From Streptomyces cyaneus (GTDB lineage Bacteria; Actinomycetota; Actinomycetes; Streptomycetales; Streptomycetaceae), in NCBI RefSeq assembly GCF_004028635.1, contig NZ_RQJW01000019.1, positions 1 through 64,000 on the forward strand: a stretch of DNA of 64,000 nt. The letters run 5' to 3'. Positions 1 to 9,297 of this stretch are shown here, piece by piece. Numbering within the stretch: the stretch's first letter is position 1; every line of letters starts with the position of its first letter. Position numbers and translations under genes: made by a program. The notes under the pieces are model-generated. The model saw only the letters and a program-made list of their open reading frames with translations. It made no database searches and was not told the DNA's origin.

Positions 1-375
1 TTTTGGCACGCTGTTGAGTTCTCAAGGAACGGACGCTTCCTTTGTACTCACCCTCTCGGGCTTTCCTCCGGGCGCTTCCCTTCGGTCTTGCGTTTCCGAC
101 TCTATCAGATCCTTTTCCGATCCGATTCCCTGTCGGCGGGATTGCCGTGGGGCTCTGGGCTTTCGCCCGGCGGCCTTTCGACATTCACTACGTTAGCCGA
201 TTCCCCCGCCCGATTCATAATCGGGGTTCTGCGGATCCGAATTCAGGCATGCGGGCACGCCGAATTCGACCCCGCTGAGGGGTGTTCGTAGGTAGTGGGT
301 TAGCCGCTCCGGCTGCTGACTTCGCAGTACCCGGTTCAGCGGCTCGGGCTACGTTACGCGCCTCGCCTAGGTGCG
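1..375 (-). promoter_or_regulatory. rRNA operon leader and promoter region (16S gene beyond left edge)
   Basis: Read on the minus strand, this stretch ends at the window edge with TTGAGAACTCAACAGCGTGC, the conserved block that precedes 16S rRNA in Streptomyces rrn operons (family knowledge). A -10-like TAGAGT lies at 99-104 and a 7-3-7 inverted repeat (CCCGATT/AATCGGG) at 209-225. Two similar TAACGT motifs further upstream may belong to additional tandem promoters. No protein gene is credible here: the overlapping frames have no ribosome site and poor codon use. The 16S gene itself is not in the window. Confidence 0.85.
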
Positions 376-1026
376 TCAACTTCGGCGGCGCCTCGGGACA
401 TGGGCCCGATAGGGGCTCACTGTGGGGTCGTTGGCGATCCAGTAGCGCCAGGGGTGGGCGTCTCCGTTGCCGCCGTCGCCTGCCACGCCGGTGCGTGGGC
501 CGTTTCGTACCTGGTCCGAGGGGACCGGGGTGCCGGCGAGGACGTATAGGGGTGTCTCGCCGGAGGCGCATGCGTCCGTGCCGTCCAGGGCGCGGTCCAC
601 GCCCAGGGCGGTGGCCAGGCGGGCTGGGCCTTTGGCCAGTTCCTTGTCGTTGCGGGCCGAGAGTCGACGTTTGCGGGCGAGCTCGGCTCCCTCGACGATC
701 TCGCCGGCGCGCAGCAGGACCGCGCTCGCCTGGCCGTCGGGGCCGCACACCAGGTTCATGCAGTGCCACATGCCGTAGGTGAAGTAGACGTAGACGTGTC
801 CGGGGGGACCGAACATCACGTCGTTGCGGGGCGTGCGCCCGCGGTAGGCGTGTGAGCCGGGGTCGTTCGGGCCGTCGTAGGCCTCGACCTCCGTGAGGCG
901 GAGGGTGATCGGACCGTCCGGGGTGGTGCGTACGAGGAGGCGGCCCAGGAGGTCGGGGGCGACCTCCAGGACGGGCCGGTCGAAGAAGTTCCTGGGGAGG
1001 GGCGTACGGTCGGGGGTCGCGATCAT
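376..1026 (-). CDS. mpg: 3-methyladenine DNA glycosylase (AAG/MPG family)
   Basis: Monofunctional base-excision glycosylase that removes alkylated and deaminated purines. The 216-residue protein has the usual family length. It shows FFDRP near residue 14, the catalytic block with Glu48, Tyr50 and His59 (EVEAY then GSHAYRG), the TPRN motif, and VYVYFTYGM with Tyr81 matching the base-stacking tyrosine of human AAG. ATG start at 1026; no strong ribosome site is visible, so the transcript may be leaderless or the site weak. It lies upstream of, and on the same strand as, the rRNA operon. Function is inferred from the family, with high confidence. Confidence 0.95.
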   Translation of the reverse strand: MIATPDRTPLPRNFFDRPVLEVAPDLLGRLLVRTTPDGPITLRLTEVEAYDGPNDPGSHAYRGRTPRNDVMFGPPGHVYVYFTYGMWHCMNLVCGPDGQASAVLLRAGEIVEGAELARKRRLSARNDKELAKGPARLATALGVDRALDGTDACASGETPLYVLAGTPVPSDQVRNGPRTGVAGDGGNGDAHPWRYWIANDPTVSPYRAHVPRRRRS

Positions 1027-1166
1027 GCCGTCCGAGGGTAGTGCAGACGGGTGGTCGCAGCGGGGTGGTCAGGGGGCGTGCTGCTTGCCAGGGTGAGAGC
1101 GCGGAACCGGCCACGGCCGGATCGCGTTTGTAGGGATCAAGGATCCACTCTGAAAAGAGGAGAGTC

Positions 1167-1949
1167 ATGGCGTTCAAGAAGCTGCTCGCGAGCCTGGGGG
1201 CCGGTGGGGCTTCGGTCGAGACGGTGCTGACTGAGGTCAACGTCGTTCCGGGCGGTGTCGTCCAGGGTGAGGTGCGGATTCAGGGCGGGTCCGTGAAGCA
1301 GGACATCGAGGGCCTGTCTGTCGGCCTGCAGGCACGTGTCGAGGTCGAGGGCCAGGACTCGGAGTACAAGCAGGACATCGAGTTCACGAAGCTTCAGCTC
1401 GGTGGTGCCTTCGAGCTGCAGGCCGGGGGTGTGCACGCCGTGCCCTTCGGGCTGGAGATCCCGTGGGAGACGCCGGTCACGACGATCGACGGTCAGACGC
1501 TGCGTGGCATGAACATCGGTGTGACCACGGAGCTGTCGATCGCCCGGGCCGTGGACTCCACCGACCTGGACCCGATCAACGTGCACCCGCTGCCCGCGCA
1601 GAAGGCGATCCTCGACGCCTTCATCCAGCTGGGCTTCCGCTTCAAGAACGCGGACATGGAGCGCGGCCACATCCGGGGTACGCGGCAGAAGCTGCCGTTC
1701 TACCAGGAGATCGAGTTCTTCCCGCCGCAGCAGTACCGCGGTATCAACCAGGTCGAGTTGAGCTTCGTCGCGGACGAGCACGCGATGGACGTCGTTCTGG
1801 AAATGGACAAGAAGCCGGGGCTGTTCAGCTCGGGCAGCGACACCTTCCGGTCGTTCCAGGTGGGTCTGAACGACTTCCAGGGGACCGACTGGGCGGCGTA
1901 TCTCAACCAGTGGCTGTCCGAGGTCGGCAGCAAGCGCAACTGGTCCTAG
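1167..1949 (+). CDS. Spo0M family sporulation-control protein
   Basis: A 260-residue member of the Spo0M (SpoOM) family, an arrestin-like beta-sandwich protein that in Bacillus affects entry into sporulation. The opening [21 protein letters not shown] is typical, followed by the [11 protein letters not shown] strand segment and the conserved EIPWETPVT turn. There is no signal peptide or membrane segment, so it is cytosolic. Start ATG 1167 is set by the GAGGAG ribosome site just upstream. The next gene begins 43 bases after the stop with its own strong ribosome site, so the two may be co-transcribed. The molecular role in Streptomyces is not evident from sequence. Confidence 0.93.
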   Translation: MAFKKLLASLGAGGASVETVLTEVNVVPGGVVQGEVRIQGGSVKQDIEGLSVGLQARVEVEGQDSEYKQDIEFTKLQLGGAFELQAGGVHAVPFGLEIPWETPVTTIDGQTLRGMNIGVTTELSIARAVDSTDLDPINVHPLPAQKAILDAFIQLGFRFKNADMERGHIRGTRQKLPFYQEIEFFPPQQYRGINQVELSFVADEHAMDVVLEMDKKPGLFSSGSDTFRSFQVGLNDFQGTDWAAYLNQWLSEVGSKRNWS

Positions 1950-1992
1950 GCTCGGAGCTACTGATTCCGCTGTTCCCTCAGGAGGTATCGAC

Positions 1993-2532
1993 GTGACCGA
2001 GCTCAAGAGGCGGCCGCTGCCCCACGACTTCCATCCGCCCGTGCCGTCCTTCACGGTCACGAGCGAGGACGTCGAGCAAGGCGGGACCCTCAAGGACGCT
2101 CAGGTCTACGCGGCCGGCAACACCTCGCCGCAGCTGCGCTGGGAGGGCTTCCCGGCCGAGACCAAGAGCTTCGCCGTGACCTGCTACGACCCCGATGCCC
2201 CTACGGGCAGCGGGTTCTGGCACTGGGTCGTCTTCGACATCCCGGCCTCGGTGACCGAGCTGCCGGCGGGTGCGGGCAGCGGCAAGTTCGAGGGGCTGCC
2301 TGAGGGTGCCGTACAGGCGCGGAACGACTACGGGTCGAAGGACTTCGGCGGGGCCGCGCCGCCCGCCGGGGACGGGCCGCACCGCTATGTGTTCACGGTG
2401 TACGCCGTGGACCAGGAGAAGCTCGGTCCGGACTCGGACGCCAGTCCGGCCGTCGTCGGCTTCAATCTGCGGTTCCACGCGATCGCGCGCGCCCATGTGA
2501 TCGGTGAGTACGAGGTGCCTGCCGAGGACTGA
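1993..2532 (+). CDS. YbhB/YbcL family Raf-kinase-inhibitor-like protein (PEBP)
   Basis: Bacterial phosphatidylethanolamine-binding-protein homologue of 179 residues, the normal size. The ligand-pocket motif [15 protein letters not shown] is at residues 64-78 and the second signature GPHRYVF at 128-134. No signal peptide. The GTG start at 1993 is fixed by an excellent ribosome site (AGGAGGT at about 1980). Substrate or partner is unknown for bacterial members. A factor-independent terminator follows at 2565-2611, so Spo0M and this gene form a short unit. Confidence 0.93.
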   Translation: MTELKRRPLPHDFHPPVPSFTVTSEDVEQGGTLKDAQVYAAGNTSPQLRWEGFPAETKSFAVTCYDPDAPTGSGFWHWVVFDIPASVTELPAGAGSGKFEGLPEGAVQARNDYGSKDFGGAAPPAGDGPHRYVFTVYAVDQEKLGPDSDASPAVVGFNLRFHAIARAHVIGEYEVPAED

Positions 2533-2564
2533 TGTTCGCTGAAGCCTGACGTTCATGGAACGTT

Positions 2565-2611
2565 TGCCCGCCTCTGGTCTTGGAAGTGATCAGGGGCGGG
2601 CATTTTTTATT
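2565..2611 (+). terminator. intrinsic terminator after PEBP-like gene
   Basis: Near-perfect stem TGCCCGCCTCTG (2565-2576) with CAGGGGCGGGCA (2591-2602), followed directly by six T residues (2603-2608). One of the few hairpins in the window with a real U-tract. Confidence 0.85.
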
Positions 2612-2694
2612 TCGTTGTCCATCTCGGCGTGCCCGGCCAGAGTTGATCCCAGTCCGCCAGGGGGTGGGCAGGTGCACACGGGAGGTGGGCTGTA

Positions 2695-3201
2695 ATGCGG
2701 GACACGCTGGTACTGAACGCGAGCTTCGAGCCGCTGTCGACGGTGACGTTGAACAGAGCCGTCGTTCTGGTGCTTCAGGACAAGGCCGTCGTCGAGCAGT
2801 CCCACCCCGAACTGCGGATGCGTGGAGCCGCGGTGGACATACCGGCGCCCCGGGTGATTCGGCTCTGCAGGTACGTGCGGGTGCCGTTCCGAAGACAAGC
2901 GCCGTGGTCGAGGCGGGGTGTGCTGGTGCGGGACCGGCACCGGTGCGCGTACTGCGGGCGTAGGGCTACGACCGTGGACCACGTCGTTCCTCGGTCGCGG
3001 GGTGGGCAGGACACATGGCTGAATACGGTCGCCTCGTGTGCGGAGGACAATCATCGGAAGGCTGACCGGACGCCTGAGCAGGCGGGTATGCCGTTGCTTC
3101 GGGAGCCGTTCGAGCCGACGCCTGCTGATGCGATGTTGCTGGCGCTGGGGGCCGACGAGTTTGCGGCGCTGCCGGATTGGCTGGCACTGGACGCTGCGTG
3201 A
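2695..3201 (+). CDS. HNH endonuclease
   Basis: A 168-residue HNH nuclease of the type widespread in actinobacteria. The zinc pair CAYCG sits near residues 84-88, followed by the core DHVVPRSRGG with the first His, then LNTV and the terminal DNHRKADRTP, giving the full H-N-H pattern. The N-terminal 70 residues form the usual domain starting LVLNASFEPL. ATG start at 2695 with GGGAGGTG about 8 bases upstream. It stands alone, converging on the SPFH gene. This subfamily is not linked to a mobile element or restriction system here; its cellular substrate is unknown. Confidence 0.92.
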   Translation: MRDTLVLNASFEPLSTVTLNRAVVLVLQDKAVVEQSHPELRMRGAAVDIPAPRVIRLCRYVRVPFRRQAPWSRRGVLVRDRHRCAYCGRRATTVDHVVPRSRGGQDTWLNTVASCAEDNHRKADRTPEQAGMPLLREPFEPTPADAMLLALGADEFAALPDWLALDAA

Positions 3202-3247
3202 GCAATCGCCGTAGGGCTTGAGGTTGTTGGTTGGCTGCGGCTTGTTT

Positions 3248-3302
3248 GTGGCTTGTCGCGCCCACGCGGCGGAGCCGCACATCGATACAGCCCCGCGCCC
3301 CT
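3248..3302 (+). repeat. dispersed intergenic repeat, copy A
   Basis: One of four copies in the window of a 54-56 bp element containing the hairpin GCGGCGGAGCCGC and the stretch ATCGATACAGCCCC. It lies between the convergent HNH and SPFH genes. Other copies: 29051-29104, 30525-30578, 42773-42828. Confidence 0.9.
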
Positions 3303-3312
3303 GGGGACGTCA

Positions 3313-3341
3313 GGGCCCGCCTTCTTCACGAAGGCGGGCCC
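3313..3341. terminator. bidirectional hairpin terminator between HNH and SPFH genes
   Basis: Perfect 12-bp stem GGGCCCGCCTTC / GAAGGCGGGCCC with a 5-base loop, in the gap between convergent genes. No U-tract, as is common for Streptomyces terminators. Confidence 0.75.
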
Positions 3342-3365
3342 CATCTTCGTACGGCCGTCCTTGCC

Positions 3366-4319
3366 TCAGTCGATCGACGGCTTCTCTCGGCGTTCCGTTC
3401 CCGAGCCGCTGTTGCCGGAAGATCCGTTGCCCGAACCACCGCCCATGCCGCCGAAGTTGCCCATGGCGCCCGACAGGCCCTTGAGGGCGTCGCCGATTTC
3501 GCTGGGGACGATCCAGAGCTTGTTGGCGTCGCCTTCGGCGATCTTCGGGAGCATCTGGAGGTACTGGTAGGAGAGGAGCTTCTGGTCCGGGTCGCCGGCG
3601 TGGATGGCCTCGAAGACCGTGCGGACTGCCTGGGCCTCGCCCTCGGCTCGCAGGGCCGCCGCCTTGGCCTCGCCCTCTGCGCGGAGGATCTGGGACTGCT
3701 TCTCGCCCTCTGCGGTGAGGATGGCTGCCTGGCGCGTACCTTCGGCGGTGAGGATCGCGGCGCGCTTGTCGCGGTCGGCGCGCATCTGCTTCTCCATCGA
3801 GTCCTGGATGGAGGTGGGGGGTTCGATCGCCTTGAGCTCGACTCGGTTGACGCGGATGCCCCACTTGCCCGTCGCCTCGTCCAGGACGCCGCGCAGGGCC
3901 GCGTTGATCTCCTCGCGGGAGGTCAGGGTGCGCTCCAGGTCCATGCCGCCGATGATGTTGCGGAGCGTGGTGACCGTCAGCTGCTCGATCGCCTGGATGT
4001 AGCTGGCGACTTCGTAGGTGGCGGCGCGGGCGTCGGTCACCTGGTAGTAGATGACGGTGTCGATGTTCACGACCAGGTTGTCCTGGGTGATCACCGGCTG
4101 CGGCGGGAACGGTACGACCTGTTCGCGCAGGTCGATGCGGTTGCGGATGGTGTCGATGAACGGGACCACGATGTTGAGGCCCGCGTTGAGTGTCCGCGTG
4201 TATCGGCCGAAGCGTTCGACGATGGCCGCACTCGCCTGTGGAATAACCTGGATCGTCTTGATCAGGGCGATGAAGACCAACACCACCAGAATGATCAAGA
4301 CGATGATGACCGGTTCCAT
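3366..4319 (-). CDS. SPFH/Band 7 domain membrane protein (stomatin/QmcA-like)
   Basis: A 317-residue flotillin/stomatin-type scaffold of the inner membrane. Residues about 4-25 form one hydrophobic segment. The SPFH domain follows (PQASAAIVERFGRYTRTL onward), then a long Ala/Glu/Arg coiled coil with repeated AILTAEG / ILRAEGEAKA units (about 190-240). The tail is rich in Gly, Ser and Asn. ATG start at 4319 with GGGGAA upstream. The NfeD-family gene lies just upstream on the same strand. SPFH-NfeD pairing is a known functional unit in membrane organisation and quality control. Client proteins are unknown. Confidence 0.94.
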   Translation of the reverse strand: MEPVIIVLIILVVLVFIALIKTIQVIPQASAAIVERFGRYTRTLNAGLNIVVPFIDTIRNRIDLREQVVPFPPQPVITQDNLVVNIDTVIYYQVTDARAATYEVASYIQAIEQLTVTTLRNIIGGMDLERTLTSREEINAALRGVLDEATGKWGIRVNRVELKAIEPPTSIQDSMEKQMRADRDKRAAILTAEGTRQAAILTAEGEKQSQILRAEGEAKAAALRAEGEAQAVRTVFEAIHAGDPDQKLLSYQYLQMLPKIAEGDANKLWIVPSEIGDALKGLSGAMGNFGGMGGGSGNGSSGNSGSGTERREKPSID

Positions 4320-4452
4320 CGTCGTTTCCCCGTACCCCTTCTCCGCTGCGGCAACTTCGGCAGATCTTACGGTTGTTGAAGATCTTGCTGGTCGAGTCTG
4401 ACAGACCGTCGCGTGGCCCGTGGCGCGTTCGCGCCACTTACGTCGTGCGAGG

Positions 4453-4884
4453 TCACATGACGATCGCCGTGGCCCCCTCGATGTCCACGACGTCCACTTC
4501 CTGGCCTACTTCGTAGGCGCGGTCGGTGTCGAGGGAGCGGGCCGACCAGACCTCTCCGGCGAGCTTGATCCGGCCGCCGGAGGCGTCGACGCGCTCCAGT
4601 ACGACGGCCTGCTTGCCCTTCAACGCCTCGATGCCGGTGGCGAGTTGGGGCCGCTGTGCGCGATGTCGGTTCGCGATGGGCCGTACGACGGCGATGAGTG
4701 CGGTCGAGATGATGACGAAGGACACGACCTGGACGACGGCGTCACCGCCGAAGATGCCGGCGACCACGGCGGCCGCGACGGCGCCCACCGCCAGCATGCC
4801 GAGTTCGGGCATCGCGGTGATCACGAGACCGATACCGAGCGCTGCCGCGCCGATCAACCACCAAACCCACGCGTCGATTTCCAC
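4453..4884 (-). CDS. NfeD-family membrane protein
   Basis: Short NfeD protein of 143 residues, without the serine-protease domain of long forms. It has three hydrophobic segments (about 5-25, 28-47, 52-70) and then a C-terminal OB-fold (KGKQAVVLERVDASGGRIKLAGEVW...VVDIEGATAIVM). It is the expected partner of the SPFH protein encoded 133 bases downstream, where the OB domain is thought to sit next to the stomatin ring (family knowledge). ATG start at 4884. The 8-bp stem-loop at 4906-4924 separates it from the ABC gene further upstream. Confidence 0.93.
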   Translation of the reverse strand: MEIDAWVWWLIGAAALGIGLVITAMPELGMLAVGAVAAAVVAGIFGGDAVVQVVSFVIISTALIAVVRPIANRHRAQRPQLATGIEALKGKQAVVLERVDASGGRIKLAGEVWSARSLDTDRAYEVGQEVDVVDIEGATAIVM

Positions 4885-4905
4885 ATGGTCATGGTAGGAC
4901 CGCGG

Positions 4906-4924
4906 GCCCTGTCGCGGACAGGGC
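4906..4924 (-). terminator. hairpin between ABC ATPase gene and nfeD
   Basis: Perfect 8-bp inverted repeat GCCCTGTC / GACAGGGC with loop GCG. On the minus strand it follows the stop of the ABC gene and precedes the nfeD start. Confidence 0.5.
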
Positions 4925-4978
4925 GCCGATCAGTTTGAAGAGCCTTCTTACCGGGGTTTCGCGGGGTGAAGGGCCGGG

Positions 4979-5776
<798 letters not shown>

Positions 5777-5922
5777 GAGCGCGTTGTCTCCCCTTGCAGT
5801 GTGACCGGTGTCGGCGTCTCGGCGTCTCGGTGGTCGCGTGCGCCCGTGGGCGCAGCCCTCAAGGAAATCTACGCCACCGGTCGGGCGCTTCATTCCATCG
5901 GTCCTGTCCTTAGGGTGGGGGC

Positions 5923-6711
5923 ATGCTCTCGGAACCACGTTCAGGACGCCTTGCGGCTTGGGGAAATGCCCTTTTGGCCGGACTTGTCTCGCCGGATGAC
6001 GCTGTGCTCGAGATCGTCGGGGACGATGCGGTGCACCGGGTGGAGGGGTTGCCGGGTGAGTCGGCGCCCGTCGGGCTCACGCTGGCGCTGGGGCGGCTGC
6101 GGACGCTCGGGGTGAGCGGGCTGCGGGTCGCACTGCCCGCGCCGGGGCATCCGCTGGGGCTGAGCGGGCCGCCGGAGTTCAATGCGCGGGCGCTGGACGC
6201 CGAGGAGGCGGTGATCTGTCACGGCGCCGCGTTGGGGTTGGTGCCTGAGGTGTACGAGGCCGGGCCCGACGGTGATGTACATGTCGAGGTCGTCTGGCAT
6301 GTGCTGCCGGTGCGGGAGGCGCCGCCCGCGGATGTGCCGTCGCTGGGTGAGGCCGAACGGGAGCTGGCCGAGGCCTTGCGGGATGCGACGGAGGTGTTGT
6401 CGCGGCTGGACGTGGCCGGGTCGGGGCCCGTGGCCGAGGCGGCGATCGATGCGTATCGGGCTCGGGCCGAGCGGGGGCGGGAGGTGCTGGCGCCGGGGTA
6501 TCCGCCACGGGCGGTACGGGTGCTGGAGCTTGCGCAGCGGGTGGGGTTGCTGGTTTCGCTGGCGTATGAGAACGGCCACGGCGGAGCGATGAGTGCCTCG
6601 GAGATGGGGGCTCGGGCTGCTGCGTTGCGGCCGGTGGAGCGGGTGGCTCGGCGGGCGCTCGTTGCCGCGTACAACGCGTACGTGGAGGAGCGGGAGCGGG
6701 GGGCTCGCTGA
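5923..6711 (+). CDS. conserved actinobacterial protein of unknown function
   Basis: A 262-residue protein with no motif I recognise. The sequence is globular with good coding bias throughout, and the C-terminal half is Ala/Arg-rich and probably helical (AERELAEALRDATEVLSRLD; MGARAAALRPVERVARRALV). There is no signal peptide or membrane segment. ATG at 5923 follows a purine-rich GGGTGGGGG. It is divergent from the ABC ATPase with about 146 bases between the starts. A strong terminator separates it from chpE. It looks like a conserved single-copy Streptomyces gene, with no functional assignment. Confidence 0.8.
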   Translation: MLSEPRSGRLAAWGNALLAGLVSPDDAVLEIVGDDAVHRVEGLPGESAPVGLTLALGRLRTLGVSGLRVALPAPGHPLGLSGPPEFNARALDAEEAVICHGAALGLVPEVYEAGPDGDVHVEVVWHVLPVREAPPADVPSLGEAERELAEALRDATEVLSRLDVAGSGPVAEAAIDAYRARAERGREVLAPGYPPRAVRVLELAQRVGLLVSLAYENGHGGAMSASEMGARAAALRPVERVARRALVAAYNAYVEERERGAR

Positions 6712-6796
6712 GCGCTGATCGTGCTGGTTCTCGGCGATGGGGCTGGACGGGGTGGGCCGCGCGGCCCGGCACAGCAACAGAGCCCTGACAAACTGA

Positions 6797-6825
6797 CCGG
6801 CCTCCCGGGAAACCCGGGAGGCCGG
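6797..6825. terminator. perfect hairpin between convergent genes
   Basis: A 13-bp perfect stem CCGGCCTCCCGGG / CCCGGGAGGCCGG with an AAA loop, between the unknown gene (stop 6711) and chpE (stop 6863). Confidence 0.85.
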
Positions 6826-6862
6826 AGGTCACTGCTCGCTGTGCGGCAGAAGTCAGCGGACG

Positions 6863-7108
6863 TCAGTGGTTGACGGCCAGGTTGTCGAAGGCGGGGTTCA
6901 GCAGGCCGACGACGTTCACGGTGTTGCCGGAGACGTTGACCGGCACATCCACCGGGACCTGGACGAGGTTGCCCGAGGCGACGCCCGGGGAGCCCACGGC
7001 CTTGCCGTCGGCGTGCGCACCGCTGGTGGCGGAGGCCACGCCCGCACCGGCGGCCAGCAGGCTGCCCGCCACCATCGTCACGGCCGCTGCCTTCTTCAGG
7101 TTCTTCAC
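6863..7108 (-). CDS. chpE: chaplin ChpE (short, cysteine-free chaplin)
   Basis: Secreted amphipathic amyloid-forming surface protein that helps aerial hyphae escape the aqueous medium. The 81-residue precursor has the signal peptide KNLKKAAAVTMVAGSLLAAG ending near ASA-TS, followed by one chaplin domain (GKAVGSPGVASGNLVQVPV ... NVVGLLNPAF). It lacks the two cysteines found in most short chaplins, which is the hallmark of ChpE. The GTG start at 7108 is chosen over a longer in-frame ATG because AAGGAGG sits 7 bases upstream and the signal peptide begins there. Monocistronic. Identity is very likely. Confidence 0.95.
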   Translation of the reverse strand: MKNLKKAAAVTMVAGSLLAAGAGVASATSGAHADGKAVGSPGVASGNLVQVPVDVPVNVSGNTVNVVGLLNPAFDNLAVNH

Positions 7109-7276
7109 TTCTGAGCCCTCCTTGCGATTGCCGCGGCAGTCGCCGCAGCACGCACTGGAAAACGGCGGAGATCCACGGAGGATGCGCCATCTGGGGGACA
7201 TTCCCACGACGGTATGAATCTCAGTCCGGAGCGGAACCCTCCGTATTGCCGTCCGTCACGTCCTGCGGAGAGCGTT

Positions 7277-7918
7277 TCAGCCGGTCACGCCATGGCGTAC
7301 GGCCCACAGCGCGGCCTGCGTGCGGTCCGCCAGGTCGAGCTTCATCAGGATGTTCGAGACGTGTGTCTTGACGGTCTTCTCCGACAGGACCAGGGCTCTG
7401 GCTATCTCGCGGTTCGAGCGGCCGTCCGCGATCAGGCCGAGGACCTCGCGCTCCCGCTCGGTCAGCGAACCACCTCTCCCCTGCCCCGAGTTGGCCTCTT
7501 CCTGGGACAACAGGGCGCCCGCGACCTCGGGTTGGAGCAGGATGTGGCCGGCGTGGACCGAGCGGATGGCTCCGGCGAGCGCGTCCGGGTCGACGTCCTT
7601 GTAGACGTACCCGGCGGCGCCCGCGCGCAGGGCCGGGATCACCGTGCGCTGTTCGGTGAAGCTGGTGACGATCAGCACGCGCGCGGGGTTGTCCAGTTCG
7701 CGGAGCTTGCGCAGGGCGTCGACGCCGTCCATGCCCGGCATCTTGACGTCCATCAGGACGACGTCCGGCTTCAGTTCCTCAGCACGGGCCACTCCCTCGG
7801 CGCCGTCGGCGGCCTCGCCCACGACCTCGATGTCGTCCTGCACTTCGAGGAAGGTGCGCAGGCCCCGGCGGACCACCTGGTGGTCGTCGACGAGCAGCAC
7901 CTTGATTGCGTCAGCCAC
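7277..7918 (-). CDS. NarL/LuxR-family response regulator
   Basis: A 213-residue two-component regulator. The receiver domain has the acidic pair Asp11-Asp12, phospho-acceptor Asp57 (VVLMDVKMPGMDG) and the conserved Thr/Lys region. The C-terminal LuxR helix-turn-helix (LTEREREVLGLIADGRSNRE onward, about 148-208) binds DNA. The GTG start at 7918 overlaps the 3' end of the histidine kinase gene by 8 bases, so the pair is translationally coupled and cognate. Target genes are not evident; the divergent SDR/QueA-like operon upstream of the kinase is a candidate. Confidence 0.95.
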   Translation of the reverse strand: MADAIKVLLVDDHQVVRRGLRTFLEVQDDIEVVGEAADGAEGVARAEELKPDVVLMDVKMPGMDGVDALRKLRELDNPARVLIVTSFTEQRTVIPALRAGAAGYVYKDVDPDALAGAIRSVHAGHILLQPEVAGALLSQEEANSGQGRGGSLTEREREVLGLIADGRSNREIARALVLSEKTVKTHVSNILMKLDLADRTQAALWAVRHGVTG

Positions 7919-9056
7919 CGGGGACCTCCATCTCGATCGTGGTGCCCTTGCCGGGCGCCGATTCCACGGTCAGCGTGCCGCCCACCCCGTTCGTCCGGTC
8001 CCGCATGGAGACCAGGCCGAGGTGGCGTCCGGCTCGGCGTATCGCCTTCGGGTCGAAGCCGCTGCCGTTGTCCGTGACCCGCAGGACTGCCCCGCTGCCG
8101 CGCCGGTCCAGTGTCACGTCGACGTGCTCGGCTCCGGAGTGCCGCAGGGCGTTGTGCAGGGCTTCCTGGGCGACGCGCAGTACGGCCTCTTCCTGGGCGG
8201 CGGGCAGGGCCTTCACGCCGCGGCCGGCGAAGGTCACGCGCGCGGTGTGGGCGCGGTCGAGGACGTGGATCTGGGTGCGCAGGGTGGCGACGAGGCCGTC
8301 CTCGTCGAGGGCGGCGGGGCGCAACTCGACGACCGCGGCGCGCAGTTCGTCGGCGGCCTCGGCGGCGAGTGCGGCCACCTGGTGCATCTCACCCTTGGCG
8401 CGGGACGGGTCGCGGTCGATCAGGGCTGCGGCAGCCTGGGCCGTCAGGCGCAGGGAGAACAGCTTCTGGCTGACCGCGTCGTGCAGTTCGTGGGCCAGGC
8501 GTGAGCGTTCCTCGGCGATCGTCAGTTCGCGGCTGCGTTCGTAGAGGCGGGCGTTGGTGAGGGCGATCGCGGCATGCTGGGCGAGGATGCCGAGGAGTTC
8601 CTCGTCCTCCTGCGTGAAGCCGCAGCTTCCCTCAGGCTTCGGGCAGTTCTTGTTGGCCAGGAAGAGTGCACCGATGACCTCATCGCCGTCGCGGATGGGC
8701 AGGCCGAGGAAGTCGGACATGTCGGGGTGGGCGGTCGGCCAGCCCTCGAAGCGGGGGTCCTTGCGTACGTCGGCGAGGCGCTCGACCTCGGCCTCCTGGA
8801 GCATCGCGGCGAGGATGCCGTGCTGGCGCGGGAGGGGCCCGATGGCCTTCCACTGCTCGTCACTGACGCCGTCGACCACGAACTGGGCGAAGCCCCCGTG
8901 GTCGTCGGGGACGCCGAGCGCGGCGTACTGCGCGTCGAGCAGCTCGCGGGCCGAGGCGACGATCGTCTTGAGGACGTCGCGCACCTCGAGATGCCTGCTC
9001 ATGGCCAGCAACGCGGAGCTCACCGCGGCGAGGCCGGACCTGGGGCCTTGACTCAT
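7911..9056 (-). CDS. GAF-domain sensor histidine kinase
   Basis: A 381-residue cytosolic HPK7-type kinase. A single GAF domain (about 25-170) is the probable sensor. The HisKA_3 dimerisation region carries phospho-acceptor His192 in AHELHDAVSQ. The HATPase region has the N-box VAQEALHNALRHS and G-box DNGSGFDP. No transmembrane segment, so the signal is intracellular or a bound cofactor or ligand. ATG at 9056 follows GTGAGGG. Two-gene operon with the response regulator. The architecture resembles DevS-like kinases, but it has one GAF rather than two and no obvious haem-ligand motif, so redox sensing is only a guess. Confidence 0.94.
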   Translation of the reverse strand: MSQGPRSGLAAVSSALLAMSRHLEVRDVLKTIVASARELLDAQYAALGVPDDHGGFAQFVVDGVSDEQWKAIGPLPRQHGILAAMLQEAEVERLADVRKDPRFEGWPTAHPDMSDFLGLPIRDGDEVIGALFLANKNCPKPEGSCGFTQEDEELLGILAQHAAIALTNARLYERSRELTIAEERSRLAHELHDAVSQKLFSLRLTAQAAAALIDRDPSRAKGEMHQVAALAAEAADELRAAVVELRPAALDEDGLVATLRTQIHVLDRAHTARVTFAGRGVKALPAAQEEAVLRVAQEALHNALRHSGAEHVDVTLDRRGSGAVLRVTDNGSGFDPKAIRRAGRHLGLVSMRDRTNGVGGTLTVESAPGKGTTIEMEVPGG

Positions 9057-9111
9057 GCCCTCACGGTACCGGCGGGGTATGACAGGCGGATCGGACCTGT
9101 GACGGCGGCCT

Positions 9112-9131
9112 ACTAGGGCGGCGGTCCTAGT
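9112..9131. promoter_or_regulatory. inverted repeat, candidate operator in kinase/SDR divergent region
   Basis: ACTAGG N8 CCTAGT, a perfect 6-8-6 dyad in the 241-bp gap between the kinase and SDR starts. Two direct copies of GCGGCGTAGGRCGAA follow at about 9150 and 9178. Plausible binding site for the adjacent NarL-type regulator; not proven. Confidence 0.4.
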
Positions 9132-9297
9132 CCCCTGGTCCCGGGATCAGCGGCGTAGGGCGAACGGCCCGGGGTGCGCGGCGTAGGACGAAGGGCCCCG
9201 CGGCTTTGCGGCCCGCGTCCGAGGCGGGGCGGGTGTCCCGGTTCCTACGTTGAGGACACCGCCGACGGAGGCGGCCTGGGACGAGGGGACGGTTGTC

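Noticed and set aside
7911-9056. Assigning the kinase as a DevS/OsdK oxygen sensor
   Set aside because: Only one GAF domain and no identifiable haem ligand; the relation is too distant to claim.
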